In this document: positions 16,888 through 24,906 of the stretch, piece after piece
Layout: the number at the start of each line of letters is the position of its first letter
How positions within the stretch are numbered: the stretch's first letter is position 1
DNA from: Microbacterium sp. Marseille-Q6965
Lineage (GTDB): Bacteria > Actinomycetota > Actinomycetes > Actinomycetales > Microbacteriaceae
Reading direction: 5' to 3'
Assembly: GCF_946151065.1 (NCBI RefSeq)
Contig: NZ_CAMGZA010000003.1
Coordinates: forward strand, 248,001-312,000
DNA: 64,000 nt
Notes under the pieces: model-generated
Seen by the model: only the letters and a program-made list of their open reading frames with translations
Database searches by the model: none
Told to the model about the DNA's origin: nothing
Made by a program: the position numbers and the translations under genes

Positions 16888-16953
16888 TGATCGGATGACG
16901 CGCGCGAGCGCGCGGGCGTGTCCGCCTGCGAGCAGGCGGGAGCGCTCCGATCA
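16888..16953 (-). other. Intercistronic RNA structure between the two surface-protein genes
   Basis: TGATCGGA (16888-16895) pairs perfectly with TCCGATCA (16946-16953, which contains the upstream gene's stop). Enclosed are a CCGCCTG/CAGGCGG hairpin (16922-16939) and a GC-alternating hairpin near 16900-16915. Without a T tract it may be a processing or attenuation structure that tunes expression of the second gene. Confidence 0.5.
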
Positions 16954-17937
16954 GTCGGGGGAGACGTCCGTGAGGTCCGCCGGGGCCGGTGGAGCCTGTT
17001 CGTCCTGGGGGCGGGTGTGACGCGCGCCGAGGGCGCGTGAGGCCACGGGCCCCAGGGCGGCCAGGGCGAGCAGGCCGGCGCCGCCCCCGGCGCCGCTCGA
17101 GGCGGAGGAGCTCGGCGCCGTGGACCCGGGGCTGAGCGGGAGGACCGGAACGGTCTCCGCTCCGGTGTCGACCGCGGAAGAGGCGGTGTCGGCCCCGGCC
17201 GCGCTCCACACGGCCGGCACCCGAACTCCCACACCGTCGTGCAGGTGCGCGGCGACCGCCGCGTCCTCTGCGGTCGCGTCGTCAGGCGCCGCGAGGGGCG
17301 GCGCCGCTGCGCCGGACTCGTCCGCGGACGCGGCGCGATCGTCGTCGGTGGGGAGCGTGTCGTCGCGGGGTTCGGAGGCGGCGGGAGCATCCGGCTCCGC
17401 CGCGGGCGGGCCGGCGAGATCCTCGCCGCTCGTGCCGACGGTGTCGACGACGTCGACGAGCACATCGTCCACCGTGCCGCCGAGACCCTCCACGGCACGG
17501 TCCAGTCCGGTACCGGTGACCACGGCACCCACCACGGGCACCTGGGTCGCGAGCTCGACCACGGGCTCGCTCACCCTGCCCACGACGCCGCCCGACACGG
17601 CCTCCGCGACGGGCGCGGTCACGGCGCCGACGACCTCACCGGTTTCGCGCACCACGGTCTGCACCGGCTCCTGCACCGGGGCGGGAACGGCGGCCGCGGC
17701 ATGGTCGACGACCGCCGTCGCGCCGCGCACGATGTCCGACGCCGCGCCGGTCGCGGCGTCGGCCGCGCCATCGACGAGCGAGGTGACGCCGCCCAGGAGT
17801 CCGGCATCCGTCCCTTCGTCCGCGTGCGCCTGACCGGCGCCCACGGTCAGGGTCAGCGCGAGGGCGCCGAAACCGGTTGCCGCGCCGAGCAGGGCGAGAC
17901 GGACGAGGCGCGGCACGCGACGGTGCACGAGATCCAT
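16951..17937 (-). CDS. Secreted Ala/Val-rich surface protein of unknown function
   Basis: This 328-aa protein has a signal peptide (MDLVHRRVPRLVRLALLGAA, cleavage near AHADE). It continues with an amphipathic region of repeated short Val/Ala helices (VDGAADAATGAASDIVRGA, VVELATQVPVVGAVVTGTG), an acidic Pro/Ala-rich stalk, and a C-terminal hydrophobic segment (GAGLLALAALGPVASRALG) followed by Arg/Gln-rich residues. No LPxTG motif is seen. GGGGGAGG precedes the ATG at 17937. It is the first gene of the pair with the chaplin-like protein, which suggests a shared cell-envelope role. The family is not recognised. Confidence 0.7.
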   Translation of the reverse strand: MDLVHRRVPRLVRLALLGAATGFGALALTLTVGAGQAHADEGTDAGLLGGVTSLVDGAADAATGAASDIVRGATAVVDHAAAAVPAPVQEPVQTVVRETGEVVGAVTAPVAEAVSGGVVGRVSEPVVELATQVPVVGAVVTGTGLDRAVEGLGGTVDDVLVDVVDTVGTSGEDLAGPPAAEPDAPAASEPRDDTLPTDDDRAASADESGAAAPPLAAPDDATAEDAAVAAHLHDGVGVRVPAVWSAAGADTASSAVDTGAETVPVLPLSPGSTAPSSSASSGAGGGAGLLALAALGPVASRALGARHTRPQDEQAPPAPADLTDVSPD

Positions 17938-18060
17938 GTCCACCTCCCCCTGGCGACGGGGACCCCCGCGAGGGGAAGCCCTGTGTGCCGGCAGGCTATC
18001 GCCGGGCACCCAGGCTCCTTCAAAGGGGTTGCGGAGCGACCGCGGCTTGTGCCACGGTAC
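17938..18060 (-). ncRNA. Structured 5' leader RNA (candidate cis-regulatory element)
   Basis: Upstream of the 328-aa gene the minus-strand RNA can form GCUCC-loop-GGAGC (18014-18018 with 18033-18037), a long hairpin closed by GCC/GGC with GUGCC/GGCAC (17978-18015), and CCCC-GCGA-GGGG (17964-17975), just before the ribosome site. The layout and the cell-wall target recall the c-di-AMP (ydaO/yuaA) riboswitches of actinobacteria, but the conserved 3' end of that class is not evident, so the class is unassigned. Confidence 0.5.
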
Positions 18061-18070
18061 GCCCGCGACG

Positions 18071-19063
18071 TCAGCCCAGCTCGGCGAGCACGCGCTCCAC
18101 GATGCGGTCCTTTGCCAGTCCGTAGCGGTCGTGCAGGGTGGGAAGGGCACCCGCGTCGAGGAAGGCGTCGGGGAGAGCGATCGGCACGACGCGCCGTCCG
18201 AGACCGCGCGCGGTGACCGCCTCGGAGACCGCGCCGAAGAGACCGCCGACGACGGTGTGGTTCTCGAGGGTGAGCGCCAGGCGGGGCGTGTCGATCTCCG
18301 CGAGCACCGTGTCGGCGTCGAACGGCTTGATGGTCGGGGAATGCACCACGGCCACGTCCACGCGGTGCGCGGCCAGCGCCTCCGCCGCCTGCAGCGCGCG
18401 CATCGTCATGAGCCCCGACGAGACGAGGACCACATCGCGACCGTCGCGCAGGACCTTCGCCTTGCCGAGCTCGAAGCGGTAGTCGTACTCGTCCAGCACG
18501 GCCGGGACCTTCCCGCGCAGCAGCCGCAGGTACGTCGGACCGGGATGCGCGGCGAGCTGGGGGACCGACTGCTCGATGTCGATCGCGTCGCAGGGGTCGA
18601 CGATCGTGAGGTTGGGCATGCCGCGGAAGATCGCGATGTCCTCCGTTGCCTGGTGGCTCGGGCCGTATCCCGTCGTGAGCCCGGGAAGGCCGCCGATGAC
18701 GTTCACGTTGAGCCCGGGCTCCGCGATGTCCAGGCAGATGAAGTCGTACGCCCGACGCGCGGCGAAGACCGAGTACGTCGACGCGAACGGCACGAGGCCC
18801 GCCTCGGCCATTCCGGCCGCCGCGCCGAACAGCAGCTGCTCGCTCATACCCATCTGGAAGAAGCGATCGGGGTGAGCCTGCGCGAACACGTGCATGTCGG
18901 TGTACTTGCCGAGGTCGGCGGTCAGGCCCACCACCCGGTCGTCGCTCTCCGCGAGCGCTGCCAGCGCCCTGCCGAAGGGGGCGGGGCTCGTGCGCTGCCC
19001 GGGGTCGGCGAACGACGCGATCATCGCGCTGGTGCTCTGGCGCGTGGCCGGGGCGGTGCTCAT
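18071..19063 (-). CDS. Transketolase-like protein, C-terminal (pyrimidine/TK_C) subunit
   Basis: This 330-aa protein corresponds to the second half of transketolase. It has a pyrimidine-binding domain (GLTADLGKYT; FFQMGMSEQLLFGAAAGMA, with the Glu that activates thiamine diphosphate) and a transketolase C-terminal domain (LENHTVVGGLFGAVSEA). It must pair with the N-terminal subunit encoded immediately upstream to transfer two-carbon ketol groups between sugars. ATGA overlaps that gene's stop, and GAGGAGG lies before the ATG. It is the last gene of the five-gene operon. Split transketolases usually serve dedicated catabolic routes. Confidence 0.88.
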   Translation of the reverse strand: MSTAPATRQSTSAMIASFADPGQRTSPAPFGRALAALAESDDRVVGLTADLGKYTDMHVFAQAHPDRFFQMGMSEQLLFGAAAGMAEAGLVPFASTYSVFAARRAYDFICLDIAEPGLNVNVIGGLPGLTTGYGPSHQATEDIAIFRGMPNLTIVDPCDAIDIEQSVPQLAAHPGPTYLRLLRGKVPAVLDEYDYRFELGKAKVLRDGRDVVLVSSGLMTMRALQAAEALAAHRVDVAVVHSPTIKPFDADTVLAEIDTPRLALTLENHTVVGGLFGAVSEAVTARGLGRRVVPIALPDAFLDAGALPTLHDRYGLAKDRIVERVLAELG

Positions 19064-19959
19064 CGGTTCTCCTCCTCGTGCCCGGCGGTGAGCTGCTCGC
19101 GGCAGATCTGCCACTCGTGCTCCTCGATCCGCATGAAGTGCGCCTTCTCACGCGTCTCCAGCAGCGGCACGCCGCGACCGATCCGCGTGTCGCAGATGAC
19201 GACCTGGGGCCGTCCCTCCGCCGCCGCGACGGCGCTGCACTCGTCGAACGCGTCGATGAGGGCGGCGACGTCGTTGCCGTCGACGCGCACCGCATGCCAG
19301 CCGAAGGCGCGCCACTTGTCCTCCACCGGCTCGATGCGCAGCACGTCGGCCGTCGGGCCGTCGGCCTGCAGCGCGTTCATGTCGACCATGGCCGTGAGGT
19401 TGCCCAGGCGATGGTGCCAGGCGCCCATGGCCGCCTCCCAGGTCGAGCCCTCGTCGAGCTCGCCGTCGGAGAGGAAGTTGAACACGCGCTGCTCGCGGAG
19501 CCCGCGGTGCCGCAGGCCCAGGGCCATGCCCACCGCGACGGTAAGCCCGTGCCCCAACGAGCCGCCCGAGATCTCCATGCCCGGCGTGTACGAGGCCATG
19601 CCGGACATCGGCAGGCGGGAGTCATCGGACGCGTACGTCGGCAGCTCGTCGACCGGGACGATCCCGGCCTCGGCGAACGCGGCGTACGCGCCGATCGCGT
19701 AGTGGCCGGTGGAGAGCAGGAACCGGTCGCGTTCGTCCCACTCGGGGTCGGCCGGATCGAAGCGCAGCTGGTCGGCGTAGACCGTCGCGAGGATGTCGGC
19801 GGCCCCGAGGGCCTGACCGACGTAACCCTGGCCCTGCACTTCGCCCATGTCGAGCACGTGGTGACGCGCGCGATAGGCCGACTCGCGCACGGCGGCGATC
19901 CGCTGCTCGCGCGGGCGGCCCTCCTTCCCGCGCGTCCTGGTCTGCTGGAGCATCGTCAT
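19060..19959 (-). CDS. Transketolase-like protein, N-terminal (TPP-binding) subunit
   Basis: This 299-aa protein is the diphosphate-binding half of transketolase. It has SGGSLGHGLTVAVGMALG and SDGELDEGSTWEAAMGA followed by MVDMNALQADG, which is the GDG-x25-N thiamine-binding motif with Gly replaced by Ser at the first position, as in many split enzymes. It starts MTMLQQTRTR at 19959, overlapping the MFS stop by ATGA. It forms a heteromeric enzyme with the downstream subunit. Confidence 0.88.
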   Translation of the reverse strand: MTMLQQTRTRGKEGRPREQRIAAVRESAYRARHHVLDMGEVQGQGYVGQALGAADILATVYADQLRFDPADPEWDERDRFLLSTGHYAIGAYAAFAEAGIVPVDELPTYASDDSRLPMSGMASYTPGMEISGGSLGHGLTVAVGMALGLRHRGLREQRVFNFLSDGELDEGSTWEAAMGAWHHRLGNLTAMVDMNALQADGPTADVLRIEPVEDKWRAFGWHAVRVDGNDVAALIDAFDECSAVAAAEGRPQVVICDTRIGRGVPLLETREKAHFMRIEEHEWQICREQLTAGHEEENR

Positions 19960-21269
19960 GCGGTGACCGCCTCTCGTCGGCTCTCGGGGGTGGCGGCGCC
20001 CGTGACCGCCGGGGCGGTCTCCCGTGCGCCGAGCGCGACGGCGGTGGAGATCACGCCGAGCGCCATGAACAGCAGTGCGGGGCCCAGCCACCCCATCCAG
20101 CCGTACAGCGCCGTGGCGAGGAACGGCAGCAGTCCGGCGACGATGGAGGCGCCGTTGTAGCCCAGCGAGATGCCCGACGTGCGCACGTCGGCGGGGAACA
20201 GCTCGGAGAACCAGCTCGACTCGACGGCGAAGATCGGGTCGTGGCTGAGCACGAGCCCCAGCGTGACCGCGACGACGATCATGACCAGAGAGCCGGTGTT
20301 GATGAGCAGGAACATCGGGATGCCGAAGATGATCGTGAAGACCGAGCCGATGAGGAACACCCGCTTGCGGCCGATGCGGTCGCTGAGGGCGCCGAACGCC
20401 AGGTGGCTGACGAGCCCGATCGCCGATCCCACCAGCGTGCCGATGAGCACGTTGCTCGAGTCGGTGATGGCGGCGAGGCCCACGTACGACAGCGTGAACG
20501 CCGTGGTGACGTAGTAGCCGCCCGTCTCCGCCAGGCGCAGCGCCACGATCCGCAGCACGATGCGCCAATCGCTGCGCAGCACGTCGATGGCGGGCAGCTT
20601 GCGCACCCGATCCTGCGCCTTGACGGCCTCGAAGTCGGGCGATTCGGTGATGCGCAGGCGGATGAAGATGCCCAGCGCGACCATGACGACCGACAGCAGG
20701 AACGGCGTGCGCCACGCCCAGTCGCCGGGCAGGCCGCTCGTGGCGAGGATGGTGCCGTTCGCCAGCAGCAGGCCGGCCGGGATGCCGATCTGCGGCACGG
20801 CCCCGAAGAAGCCGCGGCGACGGGCCGGGGCGTGTTCGACCGCCATGAGCACGGCCCCTCCCCACTCCGCGCCGAAGGCCACGCCTTGGATGATGCGGAG
20901 CAGGATGAGCAGGAGCGGGGCGAGCACGCCGACCGCGGCGAACGTGGGCAGCACGCCGATCGCCATGGTCGCGACGCCCATGACGACGAGCGACCACAGC
21001 AGCACGGCCTTGCGGCCGATGCGGTCACCGAAGTGCCCGGCGAGGTAGCCGCCGACCGGGCGGAAGAGGAAGCCGATCGCGAGGGAGGCGAACGACGACA
21101 GCACGCCGATGAACTCGTTGTCGGTGGCGAAGAACGCGGTGCCGAAGTAGGTGGCGGCCGCGGTGCCGTAGATGAAGAAGTCGTACGACTCGACGGCCGT
21201 GCCGATCATCGAGGCGACCGACACCTTCACGGGGTTGTCGCGACGGACGGCGGGGGTGGGCTGGGACAC
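19956..21269 (-). CDS. MFS transporter, metabolite:H+ symporter (MHS) family
   Basis: This 437-aa transporter has 12 predicted membrane segments and typical MHS motifs: IGTAVESYDFFIYG in TM1, FRPVGGYLAGHFGDRIGRK in the TM2-TM3 loop, and EWGGAVLMAVEHAP. MHS members import organic acids, shikimate, glycine betaine or similar compounds with protons. The GTG at 21269 follows an ideal AAGGAGG. It lies in an operon with a hydroxyacid dehydrogenase and a split transketolase, so it probably brings in the compound they break down. Confidence 0.88.
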   Translation of the reverse strand: MSQPTPAVRRDNPVKVSVASMIGTAVESYDFFIYGTAAATYFGTAFFATDNEFIGVLSSFASLAIGFLFRPVGGYLAGHFGDRIGRKAVLLWSLVVMGVATMAIGVLPTFAAVGVLAPLLLILLRIIQGVAFGAEWGGAVLMAVEHAPARRRGFFGAVPQIGIPAGLLLANGTILATSGLPGDWAWRTPFLLSVVMVALGIFIRLRITESPDFEAVKAQDRVRKLPAIDVLRSDWRIVLRIVALRLAETGGYYVTTAFTLSYVGLAAITDSSNVLIGTLVGSAIGLVSHLAFGALSDRIGRKRVFLIGSVFTIIFGIPMFLLINTGSLVMIVVAVTLGLVLSHDPIFAVESSWFSELFPADVRTSGISLGYNGASIVAGLLPFLATALYGWMGWLGPALLFMALGVISTAVALGARETAPAVTGAATPESRREAVTA

Positions 21270-21298
21270 TGTTCCTCCTTGAGCAGGTCGACGGGGAT

Positions 21299-22159
21299 TC
21301 AGGACAGGTAGGTTTCGATGACGCGGCTGTCGTCGCGGCGCTCGAGGCCCCGCTCGGCCGCGAGCAGATAGCGCTCGCGCGCCGCGTCGAGGACGGGGAC
21401 GTCGGCATCCGCGGCGCGGGCGGCGTCGGCGACGAGGCCGGAGTCCTTGACGAAGATGCCGACGGTGCTCGTCACGGGGGCGTCGGTGCCGAGCAGCATG
21501 CGCGGGCCGCGGTCGGAGAGCATCCAGCTGCCGGCCGCCCCGTCGCGCACGAGGTCGAGGACCGCGGCCCGGTCGAGCCCGAGACGCTCGCCGAGGGCGA
21601 GGGCTTCGGCGGCCGCGACGATGTGCACCGAGCACAGGTGCTGGTTGACGACCTTGATCGACTGGCCCTGGCCCACGTCGGCGCCCACGACGCGTACCGT
21701 GCCGAAGGCTGCCAGGAGCGGCGCTGCCTCGTCCAGATCGGCGGAATCGCCGGCGGCGAAGATGATGAGCTCGCCCGTCTCGGCGCGCGCGACGCCGCCG
21801 GTGACCGGCGCGTCCACCACGCGAGCCCCGGCGCGACGCAGGGCGGCGGCCGCCTCGCGCACGGACTCCGGGCCGACGGTGGACATCACGATCCACAGCC
21901 GATCGCCGGCGGCGTCGGCCGCCTCGGCCTCCGCCACGAGCTGCGTGAGCTGATCCGGCGTGGCGACCATGACGACCACGGGGACCCCGCGCGGCGCCTC
22001 GGCGATCGAGCCGACGGCGGGCACGCCCTGCGCGGCGCTGCGCTCCCGCGCGGCGTCGAACGGGTCGACGCCCGTGACGGAGCCGCCCAGGCGCTCGGCG
22101 AGCCGTCGCGACATCGGGGTGCCGATCGCGCCGAGGCCGACGAAGACGGCGCCGCTCAT
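21299..22159 (-). CDS. 3-hydroxyisobutyrate dehydrogenase-family NAD(P)-dependent oxidoreductase
   Basis: The protein is 286 aa. The Rossmann motif GLGAIGTPM (about 8-16) binds NAD(P), DAPVTGGVARAETG (about 115-128) is the substrate-binding signature, and the catalytic Lys sits in QSIKVVNQ (about 170). The family oxidises beta-hydroxyacids such as 3-hydroxyisobutyrate, tartronate semialdehyde or L-threonate. The start overlaps the GntR stop by ATGA. Its substrate is likely the imported compound of this operon or a product of it. Confidence 0.87.
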   Translation of the reverse strand: MSGAVFVGLGAIGTPMSRRLAERLGGSVTGVDPFDAARERSAAQGVPAVGSIAEAPRGVPVVVMVATPDQLTQLVAEAEAADAAGDRLWIVMSTVGPESVREAAAALRRAGARVVDAPVTGGVARAETGELIIFAAGDSADLDEAAPLLAAFGTVRVVGADVGQGQSIKVVNQHLCSVHIVAAAEALALGERLGLDRAAVLDLVRDGAAGSWMLSDRGPRMLLGTDAPVTSTVGIFVKDSGLVADAARAADADVPVLDAARERYLLAAERGLERRDDSRVIETYLS

Positions 22160-22860
22160 CGTGCACCTCCCTCGGTGAGCGTGATGAGGGAGTGGATCTC
22201 GAAGTGGCGTCGGATGGCACTGCGGGCGCCGTCGGCATCGTTCGCCGCGAGCGCGTCGACGATGTCGTAGTGGATGGTGTCGGTCACGTAACGGCCTTCC
22301 TGCGGCTCCTCAGCCGCGAGCGCGCGGATGCGGCGCTCGTTCATGGCCTCGCGCAGCACGTGTGCGAGGCCCGAGTGGATCATGGTGAAGATCGGGTTGG
22401 CGACCACCTGCACGAGGCCCGCGTGGAAGGCGAGGTCGGCCTCGAGCGCGGCCTCGAGATCGCCGGCCGCGGTGGACTCCACCATCTCGTCCACGAGCGC
22501 GCGCAGCCGGGCGACGTCGTCCGCTTTCGCGCGCCGCGCCGCCTGCACGGTCACCACCGTCTCGAGCATCTCGCGGGCCTCCGCCACGTCGGCCGAGGAG
22601 AGGAATCCCAGCGCGCGCATCGTCGTGAAGTAGGTGCGGATGAACTCGGGGTCGGGGGCCTGGATGTAGGACCCGTGCCCCTGCCGCCGGGTGAGCACGC
22701 CGATCGACTCGAGACGCGAGAGCCGCTCCCGCAGCGCACCGCGGCTGACGTCCAGGCGCGCGCATAGCTCGCGCTCGGGGAGCAGTCGCCGCGTGCCGTC
22801 GGCCTGCGGCGTCGACAACTCGACGAGGCGCAGCGCCACGTCTTCGAGGGTGTCGTCCAT
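22156..22860 (-). CDS. FadR-subfamily GntR transcriptional regulator
   Basis: This 234-aa protein has an N-terminal winged helix (LLPERELCARLDVSRGALRERLSRLESIGVL) followed by an all-helical FCD ligand-binding domain (about residues 85-220; His/Asp metal-site residues in EADLAFHAGLV and the later HYDIVDAL). It is the first gene of the five-gene catabolic operon and is preceded by TGGT/ACCA repeats, so it is probably the substrate-sensing repressor of the whole unit. Confidence 0.88.
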   Translation of the reverse strand: MDDTLEDVALRLVELSTPQADGTRRLLPERELCARLDVSRGALRERLSRLESIGVLTRRQGHGSYIQAPDPEFIRTYFTTMRALGFLSSADVAEAREMLETVVTVQAARRAKADDVARLRALVDEMVESTAAGDLEAALEADLAFHAGLVQVVANPIFTMIHSGLAHVLREAMNERRIRALAAEEPQEGRYVTDTIHYDIVDALAANDADGARSAIRRHFEIHSLITLTEGGAR

Positions 22861-22885
22861 GCGTCTCTCCTTTGAGTCATGACGG

Positions 22886-22951
22886 AATGGTCAACCAATT
22901 GAGGGACCCTAGGCGCCTCGGCTGCCTCTTGTCAACATTGGTTCGACCAAT
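22886..22951 (-). promoter_or_regulatory. Putative GntR operator pair (TGGT...ACCA)
   Basis: ATTGGT-TCG-ACCAAT (22937-22951) and TGGT-CA-ACCA (22888-22897) are inverted repeats just upstream of the GntR gene. FadR-type regulators commonly bind TGGT-Nx-ACCA palindromes. Two copies 50 bp apart suggest cooperative autorepression; binding is inferred. Confidence 0.6.
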
Positions 22952-23083
22952 CTGGATGTCCGCTCTCTCGCGCGCGGATTTCCGGGGCACGCGACGGTCG
23001 CCGCGGGCGAGTGTCGAAGCGAGGTAGCAGATGACGGCGTTGTGCACATCCCCGGCGGCTGATGCGAACCTTCAACTCGCGCT

Positions 23084-23238
23084 TTAACCACAGTTTCATC
23101 CACAGTTTGTGGAATCGGGAAAGGCCCGATCACAGGGGCGTTCGCGCGCTGGAGTTCGCGACCCTCCGGCGTTTCTCCACAGGCGAGTTCCACACGGCGC
23201 GCGGCGTTTTACCCAAACGCTCCACAGAGTTATCCACA
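23084..23238. promoter_or_regulatory. Cluster of DnaA-box-like sites upstream of dnaB
   Basis: One perfect DnaA box TTATCCACA (23230-23238) and three one-mismatch copies, TTAACCACA (23084-23092), TCATCCACA (23096-23104) and TTCTCCACA (23173-23181), lie in the same orientation. Weaker TCCACA repeats sit between them. They probably link dnaB transcription to DnaA or act as a DnaA titration site. Confidence 0.6.
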
Positions 23239-23392
23239 GGCTGGATTGCACCGCGGGAACCCGCGCACATAACGTGATGCGGCAGGCCGAGGCCGACGTG
23301 CGTCGCTGTCGGGGGTCCGTGTTCTCATCGAGGGAACGAACGGGCCGAAGGTCCGGTCCCGAGCAGCCGCGAAACGCAGAAGGGTGGTGCGC

Positions 23393-24769
23393 GTGTCGAT
23401 CGCTGACATCTCGCCGGAACGGCTCGGTGGGCCGCGCGACGGTGAGCGCACGCCGCCGCACGACCTCCTCGCCGAGCAGAGCACGCTCGGCGGCATGCTC
23501 CTGTCGAAGGACGCAGTGGCCGATGTCATCGAGACGCTGCGAGGGCCGGACTTCTACGTCCCGAAGCACGAGCTGATCTTCGAGGCCATCCTCTCCCTGT
23601 ACTCGCACGGCGAGCCGACGGATGTCGTCGCCGTCACCGACGAGCTCATCAAGAATGGCGACCTGCAGCGCGCGGGCGGGGCGGACTACCTCCACACGCT
23701 GACGTCGATCGTCCCGACGGCCGCAAACGCCGGATACTACGCCGGGATCGTGGCCGACAAGGCCCTGCTGCGCCGCCTTGTCGAGGCCGGCACGCGCATC
23801 GTGCAGATGGGCTATCAGGGTCAGGGCGACGCGACCGATCTCGTCAACGCCTCGCAGGCGGAGATCTACGCGGTCACGGGCACCGAGACGAGTGAGGACT
23901 ACGTGCCGCTCACGGTGGCCGTCGACGCCGCGATCGAGGAGATCGAGGCCGCGCGCGGCCGCGACGGCCAGATGACGGGCATCCCCACCGGCTTCACCGA
24001 GCTCGACCAGCTCACCAACGGCCTGCACGGCGGCCAGATGATCGTCGTCGCCGCGCGCCCGGCGATGGGAAAGTCGACCCTCGCGCTCGACTTCGCGCGC
24101 GCCGCCGCGATCAAGCACAACCAGCCCGCCGTCTTCTTCTCGCTCGAGATGGGCCGGGCGGAGATCGCGATGCGTCTGCTCAGCGCCGAGGGCGCGATCC
24201 CGCTGCAGAATCTCCGCAAGGGCATGCTCGACTCGCGCGACTGGACGACCGTCGCCGCCACCCGCGGCCGCATCAACGACGCGCCGCTGTTCATCGACGA
24301 CAGCCCGAACATGACGCTCGTCGAGATCCGCGCGAAGTGCCGGCGCCTGAAGCAGCGTGCCGGCCTCAAGATGGTCATCATCGACTACCTGCAGCTGATG
24401 ACGAGCGGCAAGCGCGTCGAGTCGCGTCAGCAGGAGGTCAGCGAGTTCTCGCGTGCGCTCAAGCTGCTCGCGAAGGAGCTGCAGGTTCCGGTCATCGCGC
24501 TGTCGCAGCTGAACCGAGGGCCCGAGCAGCGCACCGACAAGCGCCCGCAGGTGTCGGACCTGCGCGAGTCGGGGTCGATCGAGCAGGACGCCGACATGGT
24601 GATCCTGCTGCACCGAGACTCGGTGTACGACAAGGACACCCGGCCCGGCGAGGCGGATCTCATCGTGGCCAAGCACCGTAACGGCCCTACCGCGACGATC
24701 GAGGTGGCGTTCCAGGGTCACTTCTCGCGCTTTACCGACATGGCTCCCGCCGGCTTCGGCGGCGAATAG
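23393..24769 (+). CDS. dnaB: Replicative DNA helicase DnaB
   Basis: This 458-aa hexameric helicase unwinds DNA ahead of the replisome. The N-terminal domain starts PPHDLLAEQSTLGGMLLS. The RecA-like domain has Walker A ARPAMGKST, FFSLEMG, the Walker B region VIIDYLQLM, and LRESGSIEQDADMV. No intein is present. GTG at 23393 (VSIADISPERLGG) is preferred because AGAAGG lies 8-9 bases upstream; GTG at 23384 is in frame. It is monocistronic and followed by a strong terminator. Confidence 0.97.
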   Translation: MSIADISPERLGGPRDGERTPPHDLLAEQSTLGGMLLSKDAVADVIETLRGPDFYVPKHELIFEAILSLYSHGEPTDVVAVTDELIKNGDLQRAGGADYLHTLTSIVPTAANAGYYAGIVADKALLRRLVEAGTRIVQMGYQGQGDATDLVNASQAEIYAVTGTETSEDYVPLTVAVDAAIEEIEAARGRDGQMTGIPTGFTELDQLTNGLHGGQMIVVAARPAMGKSTLALDFARAAAIKHNQPAVFFSLEMGRAEIAMRLLSAEGAIPLQNLRKGMLDSRDWTTVAATRGRINDAPLFIDDSPNMTLVEIRAKCRRLKQRAGLKMVIIDYLQLMTSGKRVESRQQEVSEFSRALKLLAKELQVPVIALSQLNRGPEQRTDKRPQVSDLRESGSIEQDADMVILLHRDSVYDKDTRPGEADLIVAKHRNGPTATIEVAFQGHFSRFTDMAPAGFGGE

Positions 24770-24786
24770 GCGGTTACCCGAACCGG

Positions 24787-24818
24787 CGGCGCCCCTCCCG
24801 ACCGCGGGAGGGGCGCCG
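24787..24818 (+). terminator. Intrinsic terminator after dnaB
   Basis: A perfect 14-bp stem (CGGCGCCCCTCCCG at 24787-24800 with 24805-24818) with tetraloop ACCG lies 17 bases after the dnaB stop. There is no T tract. Confidence 0.8.
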
Positions 24819-24906
24819 CGCCGCATCCGCTGGACCTCGCCCCCGCGGGCGAGCGCCCCCTGGCAGAAGTCGTTCTCCCAGCCGGCCCGAATAGGATGGC
24901 GGGGTG

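Larger units (their letters stand above)
22861..23392. other. Non-coding region between the catabolic operon and dnaB
   Basis: This gap of 532 bases contains no convincing gene. The part near 22860 holds the promoter and TGGT/ACCA operator sites of the GntR operon. The part from 23084 to 23238 holds several DnaA-box-like 9-mers. The stretches 22952-23083 and 23239-23370 show nothing I can assign beyond the dnaB promoter and leader. Confidence 0.7.

Noticed and set aside
17938..18060. Definite c-di-AMP (ydaO/yuaA) riboswitch
   Set aside because: Stems and gene context are suggestive, but the conserved 3' core of the class could not be found by eye, so only a candidate leader is reported.
23084..23238. 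Origin of replication
   Set aside because: There are DnaA-box-like sites, but no dnaA, dnaN or AT-rich unwinding region is nearby, so a regulatory or titration role is more likely.
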